Assembly: GCA_041746735.1 (NCBI GenBank)
Contig: JBGTGP010000020.1
Location: 124,001 to 188,000 of the forward strand
DNA from: Opimibacter sp041746735
Lineage (GTDB): Bacteria; Bacteroidota; Bacteroidia; Chitinophagales; Saprospiraceae
Direction: 5' to 3'
Length of the DNA: 64,000 nucleotides
Shown here: positions 24,848 through 33,589 of the stretch, piece by piece
Position numbering within the stretch: position 1 is the stretch's first letter
Layout of the letters: each line of letters opens with the position of its first letter
Translations under genes and position numbers: made by a program
The notes under the pieces: generated by a model
What the model saw: only the letters and a program-made list of their open reading frames with translations
Databases searched by the model: none
What the model was told of the DNA's origin: nothing

Positions 24848-26095
24848 ATGAAGATCCTGTTTCTCTGCAAGAAATTTCCATATCCGCCCAAAGACGGTGA
24901 ATCAATCGCGGTCAGCAACTTGGCCCGTGAACTCAAGGCATTAGGCTGTGACATATCCTTGCTGAGTATGAACACCAGCAAACATTACAGCGACCCTGCC
25001 GCGCTTCCTGTCGCCTACAATTACTTTACCTCCATCCACTCCGTAGATCTCGACAATACGATCAAGCCATGGAAAGCCATTGCCAGCATGGTCTCTGGGG
25101 AGTCCTACCATATTCGTCGCTTCAGATCCAGTGTTTTTAAAGCCAGGCTGATTGAGATCCTCACACAGGAGTCCTTTGACATCATTCAACTGGAAACCCT
25201 GTACCTGGCCCCTTATGTAGACACCATCCGGGAGTACTCCAACGCCAGAGTCGTGATGCGGGCACACAATGTCGAACATGAAATATGGGAGCGGATCACA
25301 TCTAATACAGGATCTCAACTCCGCAAATTGTATCTGGCCTACCTGACCCGGAAGCTGAAGGAATACGAAATCGGACAATTTCCCGTGTATGATTACCTGG
25401 TGACCCTGACCGAGCAGGACCTCCTGAAATTTAAAAGTAAAGGCTACAGGAATGGAGCATCCGCAGCACCCATTGGGTTTGACACCAATGCGTATACCTA
25501 CATCAAGCCCTCATTTGGGACAAATTTGTCTCTCTGCTTTATCGGTTCTCTGGACTGGCTACCCAATCTTGAAGGTCTTGATTGGTTTTTAGCACATTGC
25601 TGGGCCGAGATCCACGCAATCTGGCCGGATTTGTCTTTCCATATTGCTGGAAGAAATACACCTGATCGTTTGCTGGAGCTGAAGCTACCAAATGTAACTG
25701 TGCATGGGGAGGTTGCGGATGCCACAGCATTTGTCAACCGACATTCCGTGATGATCGTCCCTCTTTTCTCCGGCAGCGGTATGCGGGTAAAAATGGTCGA
25801 GGGAATGATGCTGGGCAAAGTTGTGATCTCAACATCCCTTGGACGTGAGGGGATTGACGGAGAAGACCGTCAACATTTCCTAACTGCAGACACGAAGGAA
25901 GAAATGATCCGTGCCATCCGGTTTTGTGTGGAAAAACCGGAGGAAGCCCTACAAATAGGACATCAGGCGCAAGCACAAGCCGCCATTCAGTTTGATGGCA
26001 GCCGTGCCGCCCGGAAGATGATGGAGATCTATCGCTCATTGCTGGAATACCCTCCTGCTCGTCCACAAGTCACCGAAGCCGGTACACGTTTTTAA
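24848..26095 (+). CDS. GT-B glycosyltransferase (family 4-like)
   Basis: The 415-residue product has a GT-B fold. The N-terminal acceptor domain opens with ILFLCKKFPYPPKDGESIAVSNLARELKALG, and a SLDWLPNLEGLDWFL segment marks the start of the nucleotide-sugar domain. The donor-binding block is IVPLFSGSGMRVKMVEGMMLGKVVISTSLGREGI, with the conserved E in the position of the EX7E motif. No signal peptide or membrane helix, so it acts on the cytoplasmic face. It is followed by a second glycosyltransferase of the same class 16 bp later, so the two probably add consecutive sugars. Donor and acceptor are not predictable. Confidence 0.85.
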   Translation: MKILFLCKKFPYPPKDGESIAVSNLARELKALGCDISLLSMNTSKHYSDPAALPVAYNYFTSIHSVDLDNTIKPWKAIASMVSGESYHIRRFRSSVFKARLIEILTQESFDIIQLETLYLAPYVDTIREYSNARVVMRAHNVEHEIWERITSNTGSQLRKLYLAYLTRKLKEYEIGQFPVYDYLVTLTEQDLLKFKSKGYRNGASAAPIGFDTNAYTYIKPSFGTNLSLCFIGSLDWLPNLEGLDWFLAHCWAEIHAIWPDLSFHIAGRNTPDRLLELKLPNVTVHGEVADATAFVNRHSVMIVPLFSGSGMRVKMVEGMMLGKVVISTSLGREGIDGEDRQHFLTADTKEEMIRAIRFCVEKPEEALQIGHQAQAQAAIQFDGSRAARKMMEIYRSLLEYPPARPQVTEAGTRF

Positions 26096-26111
26096 AACCC
26101 TGGAATCTGGC

Positions 26112-27296
26112 GTGCGGATCGTATTTGTAACATCGCGTTTTCCTTACCCGGTAGAAAAGGGAGATAAACTCCGGGCATTTCATCAGATCCGTGTACTCAG
26201 CCGTCAGCATGAAATCCATCTGGTTGCCATTTCGCACAGGAAAGTACCATCTGCAGATATGCAGGCCATGTATCCGTATTGCAAATCCATCAAGATCTTT
26301 TACGTCCGAAATTGGCTAGTACCCCTTCAGTTGTTGATGGGCTGGATGGAGGGATTACCCCTGCAAATCAGTTATTTTCTCGACCGGACCCTCAAGCGTC
26401 AGGTACAGTATCATATCATTCATCTGGAGCCTGATCACGTGATCTGCCAACTGATTCGTGCTGCGCCATATGTCAGGGCCCTGCCTTTCCCCAAAACTCT
26501 GGATTATATGGATGTGTTTTCTGAAGGGATGAAGCAATTGGCTCAACGGTATAAGGTGCTGGGGTTTGCATTCCGTTGGGAAGCGGACAGGCTCGCGGCC
26601 TATGAAAGGACGATCTACAAGGATTTTGACCGGCATATCATTATCTCCGGGCAGGACCGGGATCGGCTCAGACTGGCATCTCATGAGCAAATCGCGATTA
26701 TCCCCAATGGTGTAGATGCATCATTCCTCGCGTATGATTCCTCCCGGTCATCTGCACATGATCTTGTATTTGTAGGGAATCTGGGATATGGTCCGAATAA
26801 AACAGCGGCAAAATATCTGGTGGAAAAACTGGTACCCGCACTTCACGACCAGGGGCTGGTACTTAGCGTTCTTTTAGCCGGAGCCCGTCCTGGTCGAAGT
26901 GTCAGAAATATGGCCCGGGTGAAGGGTATCACCGTCAAAGGATGGGTGGAAGATATACGTGAGGCCTATGCAGATGGTCGTATTTTTGTGGCTCCAATGT
27001 TTACCGGACTTGGACTCCAGAATAAAATATTGGAAGCCATGGCCATGGGGTTGCCTTGTATCACCACGACGCTGGTTAACAATGCCATAGGAGCAGTACC
27101 CGGCGAGGAGATATTAGTTGCCGATACGACGGATGAATTTGTACACCATATTATCCGGTTGCGGGAAGATGCAGATCTCTATGCCCGGTTGTCGGTAGCA
27201 GGCCGACGGTTAGTCCAATCCCGTTATACATGGGAAGAGCAGGTAGAGCGGTTGGAGCAATTTATCAGATCAGAAAATGTGTATTCACAGGTATGA
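26112..27296 (+). CDS. GT-B glycosyltransferase, sugar transferase of the TIGR03087-like type
   Basis: The 394-residue protein with a GTG start begins RIVFVTSRFPYPVEKGDKLRAFHQI, a hallmark of glycosyltransferases related to the PEP-CTERM/exosortase-associated sugar transferase family. Conserved blocks follow: LDYMDVFSEGMKQLA, IIPNGVD, the donor-domain opening DLVFVGNLGYGPNKTAAKYLV, and APMFTGLGLQNKILEAMAMGLPCITT. Cytoplasmic, GT-B. It follows the first glycosyltransferase closely and its stop overlaps the start of ribBA (ATGATG at 27293). The overlap suggests cotranscription, although riboflavin synthesis is unrelated in function. Confidence 0.85.
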   Translation: MRIVFVTSRFPYPVEKGDKLRAFHQIRVLSRQHEIHLVAISHRKVPSADMQAMYPYCKSIKIFYVRNWLVPLQLLMGWMEGLPLQISYFLDRTLKRQVQYHIIHLEPDHVICQLIRAAPYVRALPFPKTLDYMDVFSEGMKQLAQRYKVLGFAFRWEADRLAAYERTIYKDFDRHIIISGQDRDRLRLASHEQIAIIPNGVDASFLAYDSSRSSAHDLVFVGNLGYGPNKTAAKYLVEKLVPALHDQGLVLSVLLAGARPGRSVRNMARVKGITVKGWVEDIREAYADGRIFVAPMFTGLGLQNKILEAMAMGLPCITTTLVNNAIGAVPGEEILVADTTDEFVHHIIRLREDADLYARLSVAGRRLVQSRYTWEEQVERLEQFIRSENVYSQV

Positions 27297-28426
27297 TGTT
27301 TATGGAAAAGGAAATGATGGAGGTACAAATAGCTCTGGACAGCATTGAAGCGGCCATCGAAGATATACGGCAGGGGAAGGTCGTCATTGTCGTCGATGAT
27401 GAAGACCGTGAAAACGAAGGTGATTTTATATGTGCCGCCGAGTGTGTCACACCAGAGATCATCAACTTCATGGCGACCCATGGCCGCGGTCTTATTTGTG
27501 CACCCCTGGACGAGAAGAGGGTAGAGGAACTCAAGTTGCAAATGATGGTTCGGGACAATACTGCCTTGCATGAGACTGCTTTTACGGTCTCTATCGATCT
27601 GATCGGACATGGATGTACGACCGGTATCTCGGCCCATGACCGGTCGACCGGTATACGGGCGTTGGTCAATCCCACCATTGTAGCGGCAGATTTCGCGCGG
27701 CCAGGCCACATTTTCCCGCTCAAAGCCAAGACAGGCGGTGTGCTGCGAAGAAGTGGTCACACCGAAGCCGCTATTGACCTGGCCAGACTCGCCGGGTTTT
27801 ATCCGGCAGGCGTGCTGGTAGAAATCCTGAATCCTGATGGCACGATGGCCCGACTGCCCCAACTGGCCGAAATTGCCAGAGTGCATGACCTCCGGATTAT
27901 CTCCATTCAGGACCTCATTGCTTACCGGATGGAGCGGGAGCGAATTGTGGAAAAATTATCCGCCTATACCATTCATTCCCGCTATGGAGAATGGGAGGTC
28001 ATCCCCTTTCGCCAGCTCACGACAGATGACATTCATCTCGCGCTGGTCAAAGGACATCCGGTACAGGAAACGTCAAGCCTCGTACGCGTCCACAGTATGT
28101 CCCGGACGGGTGATCTGCTCGGCCTGATCTTTGGTGATACCGGGGCTGAGGTCGATCGCGCACTCCAGCTGATTCAGACAGAAGGTAAAGGTGTGTTTCT
28201 GTTGATGCGACATCGCGAACAATCGGACAACGTGCTCGAAATCCTCAGGGTCATGGAAGAAACGGCAACCGTAGAAGTGTCACCGCAACAGAAGGATATT
28301 GGGGTAGGGGCTCAAATATTGCGTGAACTTGGGATCAGGAAAATGAGACTCATGTCCAATCATGATGTCCAGCGCGTCGGGCTGATCGGCTTTGGACTGG
28401 AGATCGTGGAAAATGTGCGAATCTGA
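27293..28426 (+). CDS. ribB: 3,4-dihydroxy-2-butanone-4-phosphate synthase with degenerate GTP cyclohydrolase II domain
   Basis: The 377-residue RibBA-shaped protein makes dihydroxybutanone phosphate for riboflavin synthesis. The N-terminal RibB domain is intact: DDEDRENEGDF at 35-45, the central GCTTGISAHDRSTGIRAL and the RRSGHTEAAIDL block. The C-terminal RibA domain keeps the framework (VRVHS…TGD…, then GVGAQILRELGIRKMRLMSNH), but the three zinc cysteines of CxTGDxFGSxRCDC are Ser270, Gly281 and Thr283, and the REGRG(I/L)G-type catalytic block is missing. GTP cyclohydrolase II activity is therefore not expected. The start is ATG 27293 (or 27302), overlapping the glycosyltransferase stop. 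Another RibA must exist elsewhere if riboflavin is made. Confidence 0.9.
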   Translation: MMFMEKEMMEVQIALDSIEAAIEDIRQGKVVIVVDDEDRENEGDFICAAECVTPEIINFMATHGRGLICAPLDEKRVEELKLQMMVRDNTALHETAFTVSIDLIGHGCTTGISAHDRSTGIRALVNPTIVAADFARPGHIFPLKAKTGGVLRRSGHTEAAIDLARLAGFYPAGVLVEILNPDGTMARLPQLAEIARVHDLRIISIQDLIAYRMERERIVEKLSAYTIHSRYGEWEVIPFRQLTTDDIHLALVKGHPVQETSSLVRVHSMSRTGDLLGLIFGDTGAEVDRALQLIQTEGKGVFLLMRHREQSDNVLEILRVMEETATVEVSPQQKDIGVGAQILRELGIRKMRLMSNHDVQRVGLIGFGLEIVENVRI

Positions 28427-28478
28427 TATGCGGGTTGCAAGCGTACAAAGTGTCCGGAAATAGAATACTAAGGCTGGC

Positions 28479-29804
28479 TCATACCCCATGCTGGAGAAAA
28501 AACACAATCAGACCAGCGATGTAACCAGCCAGGGCATACAGGGAGATGTTTCTCAGGTACCATAGAAAATCAATTCGTAAAATACCCATCGACGCCACGC
28601 CGGCCGCTGATCCAATAATGAGCATGCTGCCCCCGGTTCCGGCACAGTAGGCCAGCAGTTCCCAGAATACATGATCCGTTGGATAGGTGGTCAGATCATA
28701 CATACCCATGCAGGCTGCTACCAGTGGGACATTGTCCACCACAGCAGATAGTGCTCCGATGAGGGCATTGATGATATAGAGGTTGCCGAATTGATGATCC
28801 AGTAGATTGGCCATAAGATTGAGATGACCAGATGCTTCCAGCGCACCTACCGCCAGCAGGATGCCCAGAAAAAAAAGGATACTCGGTGTATCGATTCGGT
28901 GGAGCATCGCAGCAACTGAAAACTCTCTCCGTATTTCTTCATCCATACGCCTGTGGATCAGCTCTGTTATAATCCACAGCAATCCGACGGCCAGCAGGAT
29001 ACCCATATACGGTGGCAGATGTGTAATGGTTTTGAATACGGGAACAGACAAGAGTGCCAATGCCCCCAATACGAACATGACTTTCTGCTCAAACGGGGTA
29101 GTCGTGCTTTTCTGGTTTGTTTCATTTGGTGCTGTGGATTCAAGTTTAGCCTTGTCCTGGCGGAGGTACCAGCTCGCTATGCAAAGGGGTACCAGCAGTG
29201 CCACAATAGATGCCGGAAAGATGGCTTGAATAATATTTAATGTGGTGACCTGACCTCCAATCCAAAGCATGATGGTGGTGACATCACCGATTGGCGACCA
29301 GGCTCCGCCGGCATTGGCTGCAATAATGACAAAACCGCCAAACAACCAGACATCTTGTTTTTTCTGGATGATACGACGCAAGAGTGCGCACATGATGATC
29401 GACGTCGTCAGATTGTCAAGCCCTGCTGAAAGGAAAAAGGTGACCCAAGCTATGATCCAAAGGAGTTTTACCCGGCTGGTCGTAGTGATCCGGTCCGTGA
29501 TCACCCGAAATCCGTCATGGACGTCAACGAGTTCTACAATCGTCATAGCCCCCAGGAGGAAAAACAGGATTTCTGAAATAGATCCCAAATGATGGGACAA
29601 GGATTGACTTATATATTTACTGGCATCCGGATGAGCCGATAGTATTTCTCCGGAAGAGGGCATTTGCTCAATCCCAGCCACCAGTAGCAGCCAGCACCCC
29701 ACGCCCGTCACGAGTGCGGTGGCGGCCTTATCTATTTTTAAAGGATGTTCAAGTGCGATCAGGATATACCCTGCAACAAAGGCAAGGATCAGGATTGTAG
29801 CCAT
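28479..29804 (-). CDS. nhaD: Na+/H+ antiporter NhaD
   Basis: The 441-residue polytopic inner-membrane protein has about twelve hydrophobic segments. It matches the NhaD family of Na+(Li+)/H+ antiporters: the opening LALEHPLKIDK-like region, FFLLGAMTIVELVD, the FLSAGLDNLTTSIIM half-motif and the second VVDNVPLVAACMGMYDL and AGTGGSMLIIGSAAGV repeat. These two discontinuous helices with Asp/Asn/Thr form the ion site in the IT superfamily. It is followed upstream on the same strand (73 bp) by a CBS protein, perhaps a regulator. Export of Na+ complements the Na+-NQR locus 2 kb away. Confidence 0.9.
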   Translation of the reverse strand: MATILILAFVAGYILIALEHPLKIDKAATALVTGVGCWLLLVAGIEQMPSSGEILSAHPDASKYISQSLSHHLGSISEILFFLLGAMTIVELVDVHDGFRVITDRITTTSRVKLLWIIAWVTFFLSAGLDNLTTSIIMCALLRRIIQKKQDVWLFGGFVIIAANAGGAWSPIGDVTTIMLWIGGQVTTLNIIQAIFPASIVALLVPLCIASWYLRQDKAKLESTAPNETNQKSTTTPFEQKVMFVLGALALLSVPVFKTITHLPPYMGILLAVGLLWIITELIHRRMDEEIRREFSVAAMLHRIDTPSILFFLGILLAVGALEASGHLNLMANLLDHQFGNLYIINALIGALSAVVDNVPLVAACMGMYDLTTYPTDHVFWELLAYCAGTGGSMLIIGSAAGVASMGILRIDFLWYLRNISLYALAGYIAGLIVFFLQHGV

Positions 29805-29877
29805 ACAGGAAACTGGAAAGGATGATCAAAGCAAGTCCAAATGTGTTTTCAACCTTATCACCGGTACAGACGCTTGC

Positions 29878-30312
29878 TTATCCTCCGGTGATATATTTTT
29901 CCAGAAAACTGATATGATCCGTCTGCTCCTGCATAATGTTGCTGACAATATCACCGATGCTGAGCAGACCAATCACTTTTCCATTTTCAACCACCGGCAA
30001 GTGACGGACAAATTTATCTGTAAACGTACTCATACAATCTTCGATATCCATGTCAGGTGTTACCGAAATAACATCCGGGATCATCACCTCGGAGAGCGGA
30101 GTGCTTTTGGCTTTGCGGCCCTGAATGATTCCTTTGCGGGCATAATCCCGTTCTGAAAAAATACCTACCAGATCTCCTCCATCCATGATCAGGATAGCAC
30201 CCACATTAGCCATCGACATGAGTTCCAATGCTTCAATGACCGTATTATCAGGTCGAAGAGAGTACAGGACATTCCGTTTTTTTCCGGCAAGAAGTTTTTT
30301 TACTGAAATCAT
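29878..30312 (-). CDS. Two-CBS-domain protein
   Basis: The 144-residue cytoplasmic protein consists of two CBS domains. The first (about 15-70) reads VIEALELMSMANVGAILIMDGGDLVGIFSERDYARK and the second VTPDMDIEDCMSTFTDKFVRHLPVVENGKVIGLLSIGDIV. Such pairs bind adenine nucleotides and act as regulatory switches. No catalytic domain is attached. Its position just upstream of nhaD on the same strand suggests regulation of that antiporter or cotranscription with it, but nothing in the sequence proves a partner. Confidence 0.88.
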   Translation of the reverse strand: MISVKKLLAGKKRNVLYSLRPDNTVIEALELMSMANVGAILIMDGGDLVGIFSERDYARKGIIQGRKAKSTPLSEVMIPDVISVTPDMDIEDCMSTFTDKFVRHLPVVENGKVIGLLSIGDIVSNIMQEQTDHISFLEKYITGG

Positions 30313-30472
30313 AACAGACAGTTTTTAAATCATAAAGACATGGATGGCAGGTGATGGTGGTTCAAAATTCCTCATTAAGATATAGTTTTTTGGGTATTGG
30401 TAGATGCCGGGTCTATTTTTTTCAAAAATCTTATTTGATGTTAATACGTTATATTTATACAAATTCACATTC
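30313..30472. other. Divergent intergenic region CBS gene / NqrM-like gene
   Basis: This 160-bp AT-rich gap holds no gene. It must contain both promoters. On the plus strand the stretch TTGATG … TATATTTAT at about 30434-30455 is a weak match to the Bacteroidota promoter; no exact TAnnTTTG is seen. Confidence 0.35.
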
Positions 30473-30700
30473 ATGCTTCCGCTACTGCTTGCATCTGTTA
30501 TCCTGGTTTCTGCTGCTTTTGCCATGTTCAGCTTACGCATACTCTTTATTAAAAATGGCGTTTTCCGGGGGACCTGTGCCGGAAACAGTTCCTTTCTCCG
30601 GAAAGAAGGCGTGGTCTGTGGAGTCTGTGGGAGTCAGCCCGGAGAAGATTGTAAAAAGGACGAGACCCCGGCAGCCCCTACTTCGGGAACCCGGGCGTAG
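30473..30700 (+). CDS. NqrM-like small cysteine membrane protein
   Basis: The 75-residue protein starts at the ATG at 30473; a 30404 ATG would add 23 residues lacking signal character. It has one N-terminal transmembrane helix (about 3-22) and a short cytoplasmic or periplasmic tail with four cysteines, C35 in FRGTCAG, C49 and C52 in CGVC, and C60. NqrM (DUF539) of Vibrio has the same layout, one helix plus a four-Cys tail, and is required to mature Na+-NQR by inserting its iron centre. A related small protein occurs beside apbE in Bacteroidota. The gene faces apbE and overlaps it by 23 bp at the 3' end, so it is convergent rather than the last gene of the operon. Confidence 0.7.
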   Translation: MLPLLLASVILVSAAFAMFSLRILFIKNGVFRGTCAGNSSFLRKEGVVCGVCGSQPGEDCKKDETPAAPTSGTRA

Positions 30701-31673
30701 CCAGGATGCGAACCATACCAGCTGTGTCAATCAGTATGCCATACAATTCCAGTTTTTCTTCTGTAGCCAACACTATTGCCTTTTCAGGCCCGAGGACCAT
30801 GAAAGCTGTCGCCCAGGCATCAGCGGTCATACAGTTTTCCGCCACGACCGTGACACTGACCATCGTATGATCAGCCGGAAAACCTGTGACAGGATTAATG
30901 ATATGGCTTCGTTTTTTACCATTTAACTCCAGATATTTTCGATAACTGCCGGAAGTCGCCATACTTCTATCTTTCAACGATACTGTGGTCTGCAACGGCC
31001 TTCCCGCCTCATTGCTCCGATGTGGACGGTCGATGCCGACCTGCCAGCTTTGGCCTCGCTCATTTACACCCTTTGCAGTTAACTCTCCACCCACTTCTAC
31101 CAAATAATTCGATATCCCACTGTCCCGCAAAAATCCCGCGATCACATCCACGGTGTACCCCTGAGCAATACCATTGAAATCTAATTGTATCCGCAGATCA
31201 TCCTTAACAAGCCTGGTGGCTTCCAGCCTGACTCTCGTATAGCCTGTAAACTGCCGGATGCTGTCGATCATCAATGCGTCGGGCATTGCCTGTGAAGGGT
31301 TGGTGCCGAAGCCCCAGGCTTTGACCAATGGACTTACAGTCGCATCAAATGCTCCCTGCGATCGGAATGACACATATTGGGCATGGGTAAAAACGCGCTG
31401 GAAATGATCATCAACCATCACCGCGGTATCGTTGCGGTTGATCCGGCTGATCTGGGAAGAATCCTGCCAGAGGGACATACTCGCATCCATCAGACGAAAA
31501 AGGCTATCTACTGATCTGGAAAAGTCCCGCCCCAATGAATCCTGATAGACCAGACGAAACGTGGTCCCCTGTGCTTTTCCTTCCAGGATGATATAGGATG
31601 ACGATCTTTCCCGACAGGATATGAGAAATAGGACGAAAAACAAAAGGATCAATGAGGATGGACGCGTGACCAT
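30678..31673 (-). CDS. apbE: FAD:protein FMN transferase ApbE, lipoprotein
   Basis: ApbE attaches FMN to threonines of NqrB and NqrC. The 331-residue protein (ATG at 31673) has a lipobox (FLISC, Cys20) and acts in the periplasm. Family motifs: AQGTTFRLVY, the DASMSLW region, FDATVSPLVKAWGFG, IQLDFNGIAQGYTVD, the YLVEVGGELTAKG block and MTADAWATAFMVLG near the metal site. The start lies 1 bp past the nqrF stop, so it belongs to the nqr operon. The 3' end overlaps the opposite-strand NqrM-like gene by 23 bp. Confidence 0.95.
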   Translation of the reverse strand: MVTRPSSLILLFFVLFLISCRERSSSYIILEGKAQGTTFRLVYQDSLGRDFSRSVDSLFRLMDASMSLWQDSSQISRINRNDTAVMVDDHFQRVFTHAQYVSFRSQGAFDATVSPLVKAWGFGTNPSQAMPDALMIDSIRQFTGYTRVRLEATRLVKDDLRIQLDFNGIAQGYTVDVIAGFLRDSGISNYLVEVGGELTAKGVNERGQSWQVGIDRPHRSNEAGRPLQTTVSLKDRSMATSGSYRKYLELNGKKRSHIINPVTGFPADHTMVSVTVVAENCMTADAWATAFMVLGPEKAIVLATEEKLELYGILIDTAGMVRILATPGFPK

Positions 31674-31674
31674 G

Positions 31675-32925
31675 TCAACCGCCAAAATCATCGAAAGCAA
31701 TATTCTCATTAGAGACACCCAGGTGATCCAGCATGTGCAGCACAGCCGCATTCATCAGAGGTGGACCGCAGAGATAGTATTCCACTTCATCCGGATCAGG
31801 ATGTTGATCCAGATAGTTTTTTAAAACGACGTTGTGGATAAAACCGGTTTCCCCTGTCCAATTATCATCGGGCAAGGGCTCTGAAAGGGCAATGATAAAT
31901 TTGAAGTTGGGAAACTCGCGTTCAATGGATCTGAAATCTTCTTCATAAAAGATTTCTCTTCTGCTTCGGGCCCCATACCAGTAGGACACCTGCCTTGAAG
32001 TCTTCAGGGTATGAAAGAGATGAAAAAGATGCGAACGTAAGGGTGCCATTCCGGCACCGCCCCCGATATACACCATTTCTTTTTCGGTGTCTTTGATGTG
32101 AAACTCGCCATATGGACCGCTGATCGTGACTTTGTCTCCGGGCTTGCGGGAAAAGATAAAAGAAGAGCAGTATCCCGGTGGCACATCCATCCAGGTGTTT
32201 TTAGTGCGGTCCCACGGAGGTGTGGCCAACCGGATATTGAGCATGATTTTGTTGCCTTCAGCGGGATGGTTGGCCATAGAATACGCCCGGAAAAGTGGTT
32301 CTTCCACAACAGTTTTCAAGTCCCAGATTTTAAATTTGTCATAATCATCCTTAAACCGATCGGGGATCTCGTACAGATCTGTTTTAAACCAGATAGTAAT
32401 TTCAGGTACGTCCACCTGCACATAGTCTCCGGATCGGAATTCCAGATGTTCGCCAGGAGGCAGATCAAGAACAAACTCTTTGATAAAGGTCGACACATTG
32501 TCATTGGAGGCTATCGTGCATTCCCATTTTTTTACACCAAAGACGGCATCCGGTACCCGGATCTCCATGTCTTCCTTGACCTTGACCTGGCAGGCAAGTC
32601 GTTTCATGTCTTTGACATCCCGGCGGGTGAGGTGATTGGTTTCCGTGGCTAAAACGTCTCCACCACCGGAAAGGACCTGGCATACACACATGGCACAAGT
32701 GCCTCCACCACCGCAGGCAGACGCCAGGAATATATTTTTTGAGGCAAGCGTGGACAGCAAAGTGTTGCCGGGTTTGACTGTGAGGGGATCGTCCTGTGCA
32801 CCATTGATCACAATCGCGACATCACCCTGAGGCAACAGCGTGGTCTTGGCCACGACAATCGAAATGACGAGAAACAGGATCACAACGATGAAGACGATGA
32901 TGCTGGTGACGATGACGGGGACCAT
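31675..32925 (-). CDS. nqrF: Na+-translocating NADH:quinone reductase subunit F
   Basis: NqrF is the NADH-oxidising entry subunit. The 416-residue protein has an N-terminal membrane helix (about 3-27) and a [2Fe-2S] ferredoxin domain with Cys71, Cys77, Cys80 and Cys112 (CGGGGTCAMC, ACQVKV). An FAD-binding block follows with RAYSMAN, and the NADH-binding C-terminus has YIGGGAGMAPLRSHLF and YYLCGPPLM. All domains are intact. It starts 5 bp after nqrE and is followed by apbE. Confidence 0.97.
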   Translation of the reverse strand: MVPVIVTSIIVFIVVILFLVISIVVAKTTLLPQGDVAIVINGAQDDPLTVKPGNTLLSTLASKNIFLASACGGGGTCAMCVCQVLSGGGDVLATETNHLTRRDVKDMKRLACQVKVKEDMEIRVPDAVFGVKKWECTIASNDNVSTFIKEFVLDLPPGEHLEFRSGDYVQVDVPEITIWFKTDLYEIPDRFKDDYDKFKIWDLKTVVEEPLFRAYSMANHPAEGNKIMLNIRLATPPWDRTKNTWMDVPPGYCSSFIFSRKPGDKVTISGPYGEFHIKDTEKEMVYIGGGAGMAPLRSHLFHLFHTLKTSRQVSYWYGARSRREIFYEEDFRSIEREFPNFKFIIALSEPLPDDNWTGETGFIHNVVLKNYLDQHPDPDEVEYYLCGPPLMNAAVLHMLDHLGVSNENIAFDDFGG

Positions 32926-32930
32926 GAGCG

Positions 32931-33545
32931 TTAAAGTTGTATGCCTGAAAAACTGAGGAAAGCCAGCGCCATAAGGCCGGTCACAATAAACGCAATACCC
33001 AAACCCTGCAGCGGCTCCGGGATCTTGGAATACATCAACCGTTCCCGTATGCTGGCGAGCAGGACAATGGCCAGGAAAAAACCAATACCGGATCCGACGG
33101 AGAACACCACCGTCTCTGAAAAATTGTATTCACGTTCCTGCATGAAAAGTGAGGTCCCCAGGATCGAACAGTTGACCGTAATGAGTGGCAGGAAAATGCC
33201 GAGCGCATTATACAATGCCGGGGCAAATTTCTCCACCACCATTTCCACAAGTTGCACCGCTCCGGCGATGGTGGATATAAAAAGAATAAACGCCAGGAAG
33301 GTGAGGTCTACAGACGCCAGTGAAGGATGTATGGCCCCCAGCGCCCCTTCTTTCAGCATAAAAGAAAGAATAAGGAAGTTGAGTGGCGTCGTCAGCAACA
33401 TGACAAAGATGACCGCGAGACCCAGACCAAAGGCCGTCTTGATTTTTTTGGAGACTGCCAGGAAAGAACACATGCCGAGGAAAAAGGCGAAGACCACATT
33501 TTCCACGAAAATGGCTTTGATCAACAGATTGAGTAAATGCTCCAT
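32931..33545 (-). CDS. nqrE: Na+-NQR subunit E
   Basis: The 204-residue membrane subunit has six transmembrane helices and two half-repeats shared with NqrD. Cys26 (FLGMCSFLA) and Cys126 (ITVNCSILG) are the ligands that, with the NqrD pair, hold the intramembrane iron centre. The MEHLLNLLIKAIFVENVVFA start is typical. Gap of 44 bp after nqrD and 5 bp before nqrF. Confidence 0.97.
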   Translation of the reverse strand: MEHLLNLLIKAIFVENVVFAFFLGMCSFLAVSKKIKTAFGLGLAVIFVMLLTTPLNFLILSFMLKEGALGAIHPSLASVDLTFLAFILFISTIAGAVQLVEMVVEKFAPALYNALGIFLPLITVNCSILGTSLFMQEREYNFSETVVFSVGSGIGFFLAIVLLASIRERLMYSKIPEPLQGLGIAFIVTGLMALAFLSFSGIQL

Positions 33546-33589
33546 GACCGCCGGTTTAGTCTTTTATGTTAGATGGAATGAGATGCATA

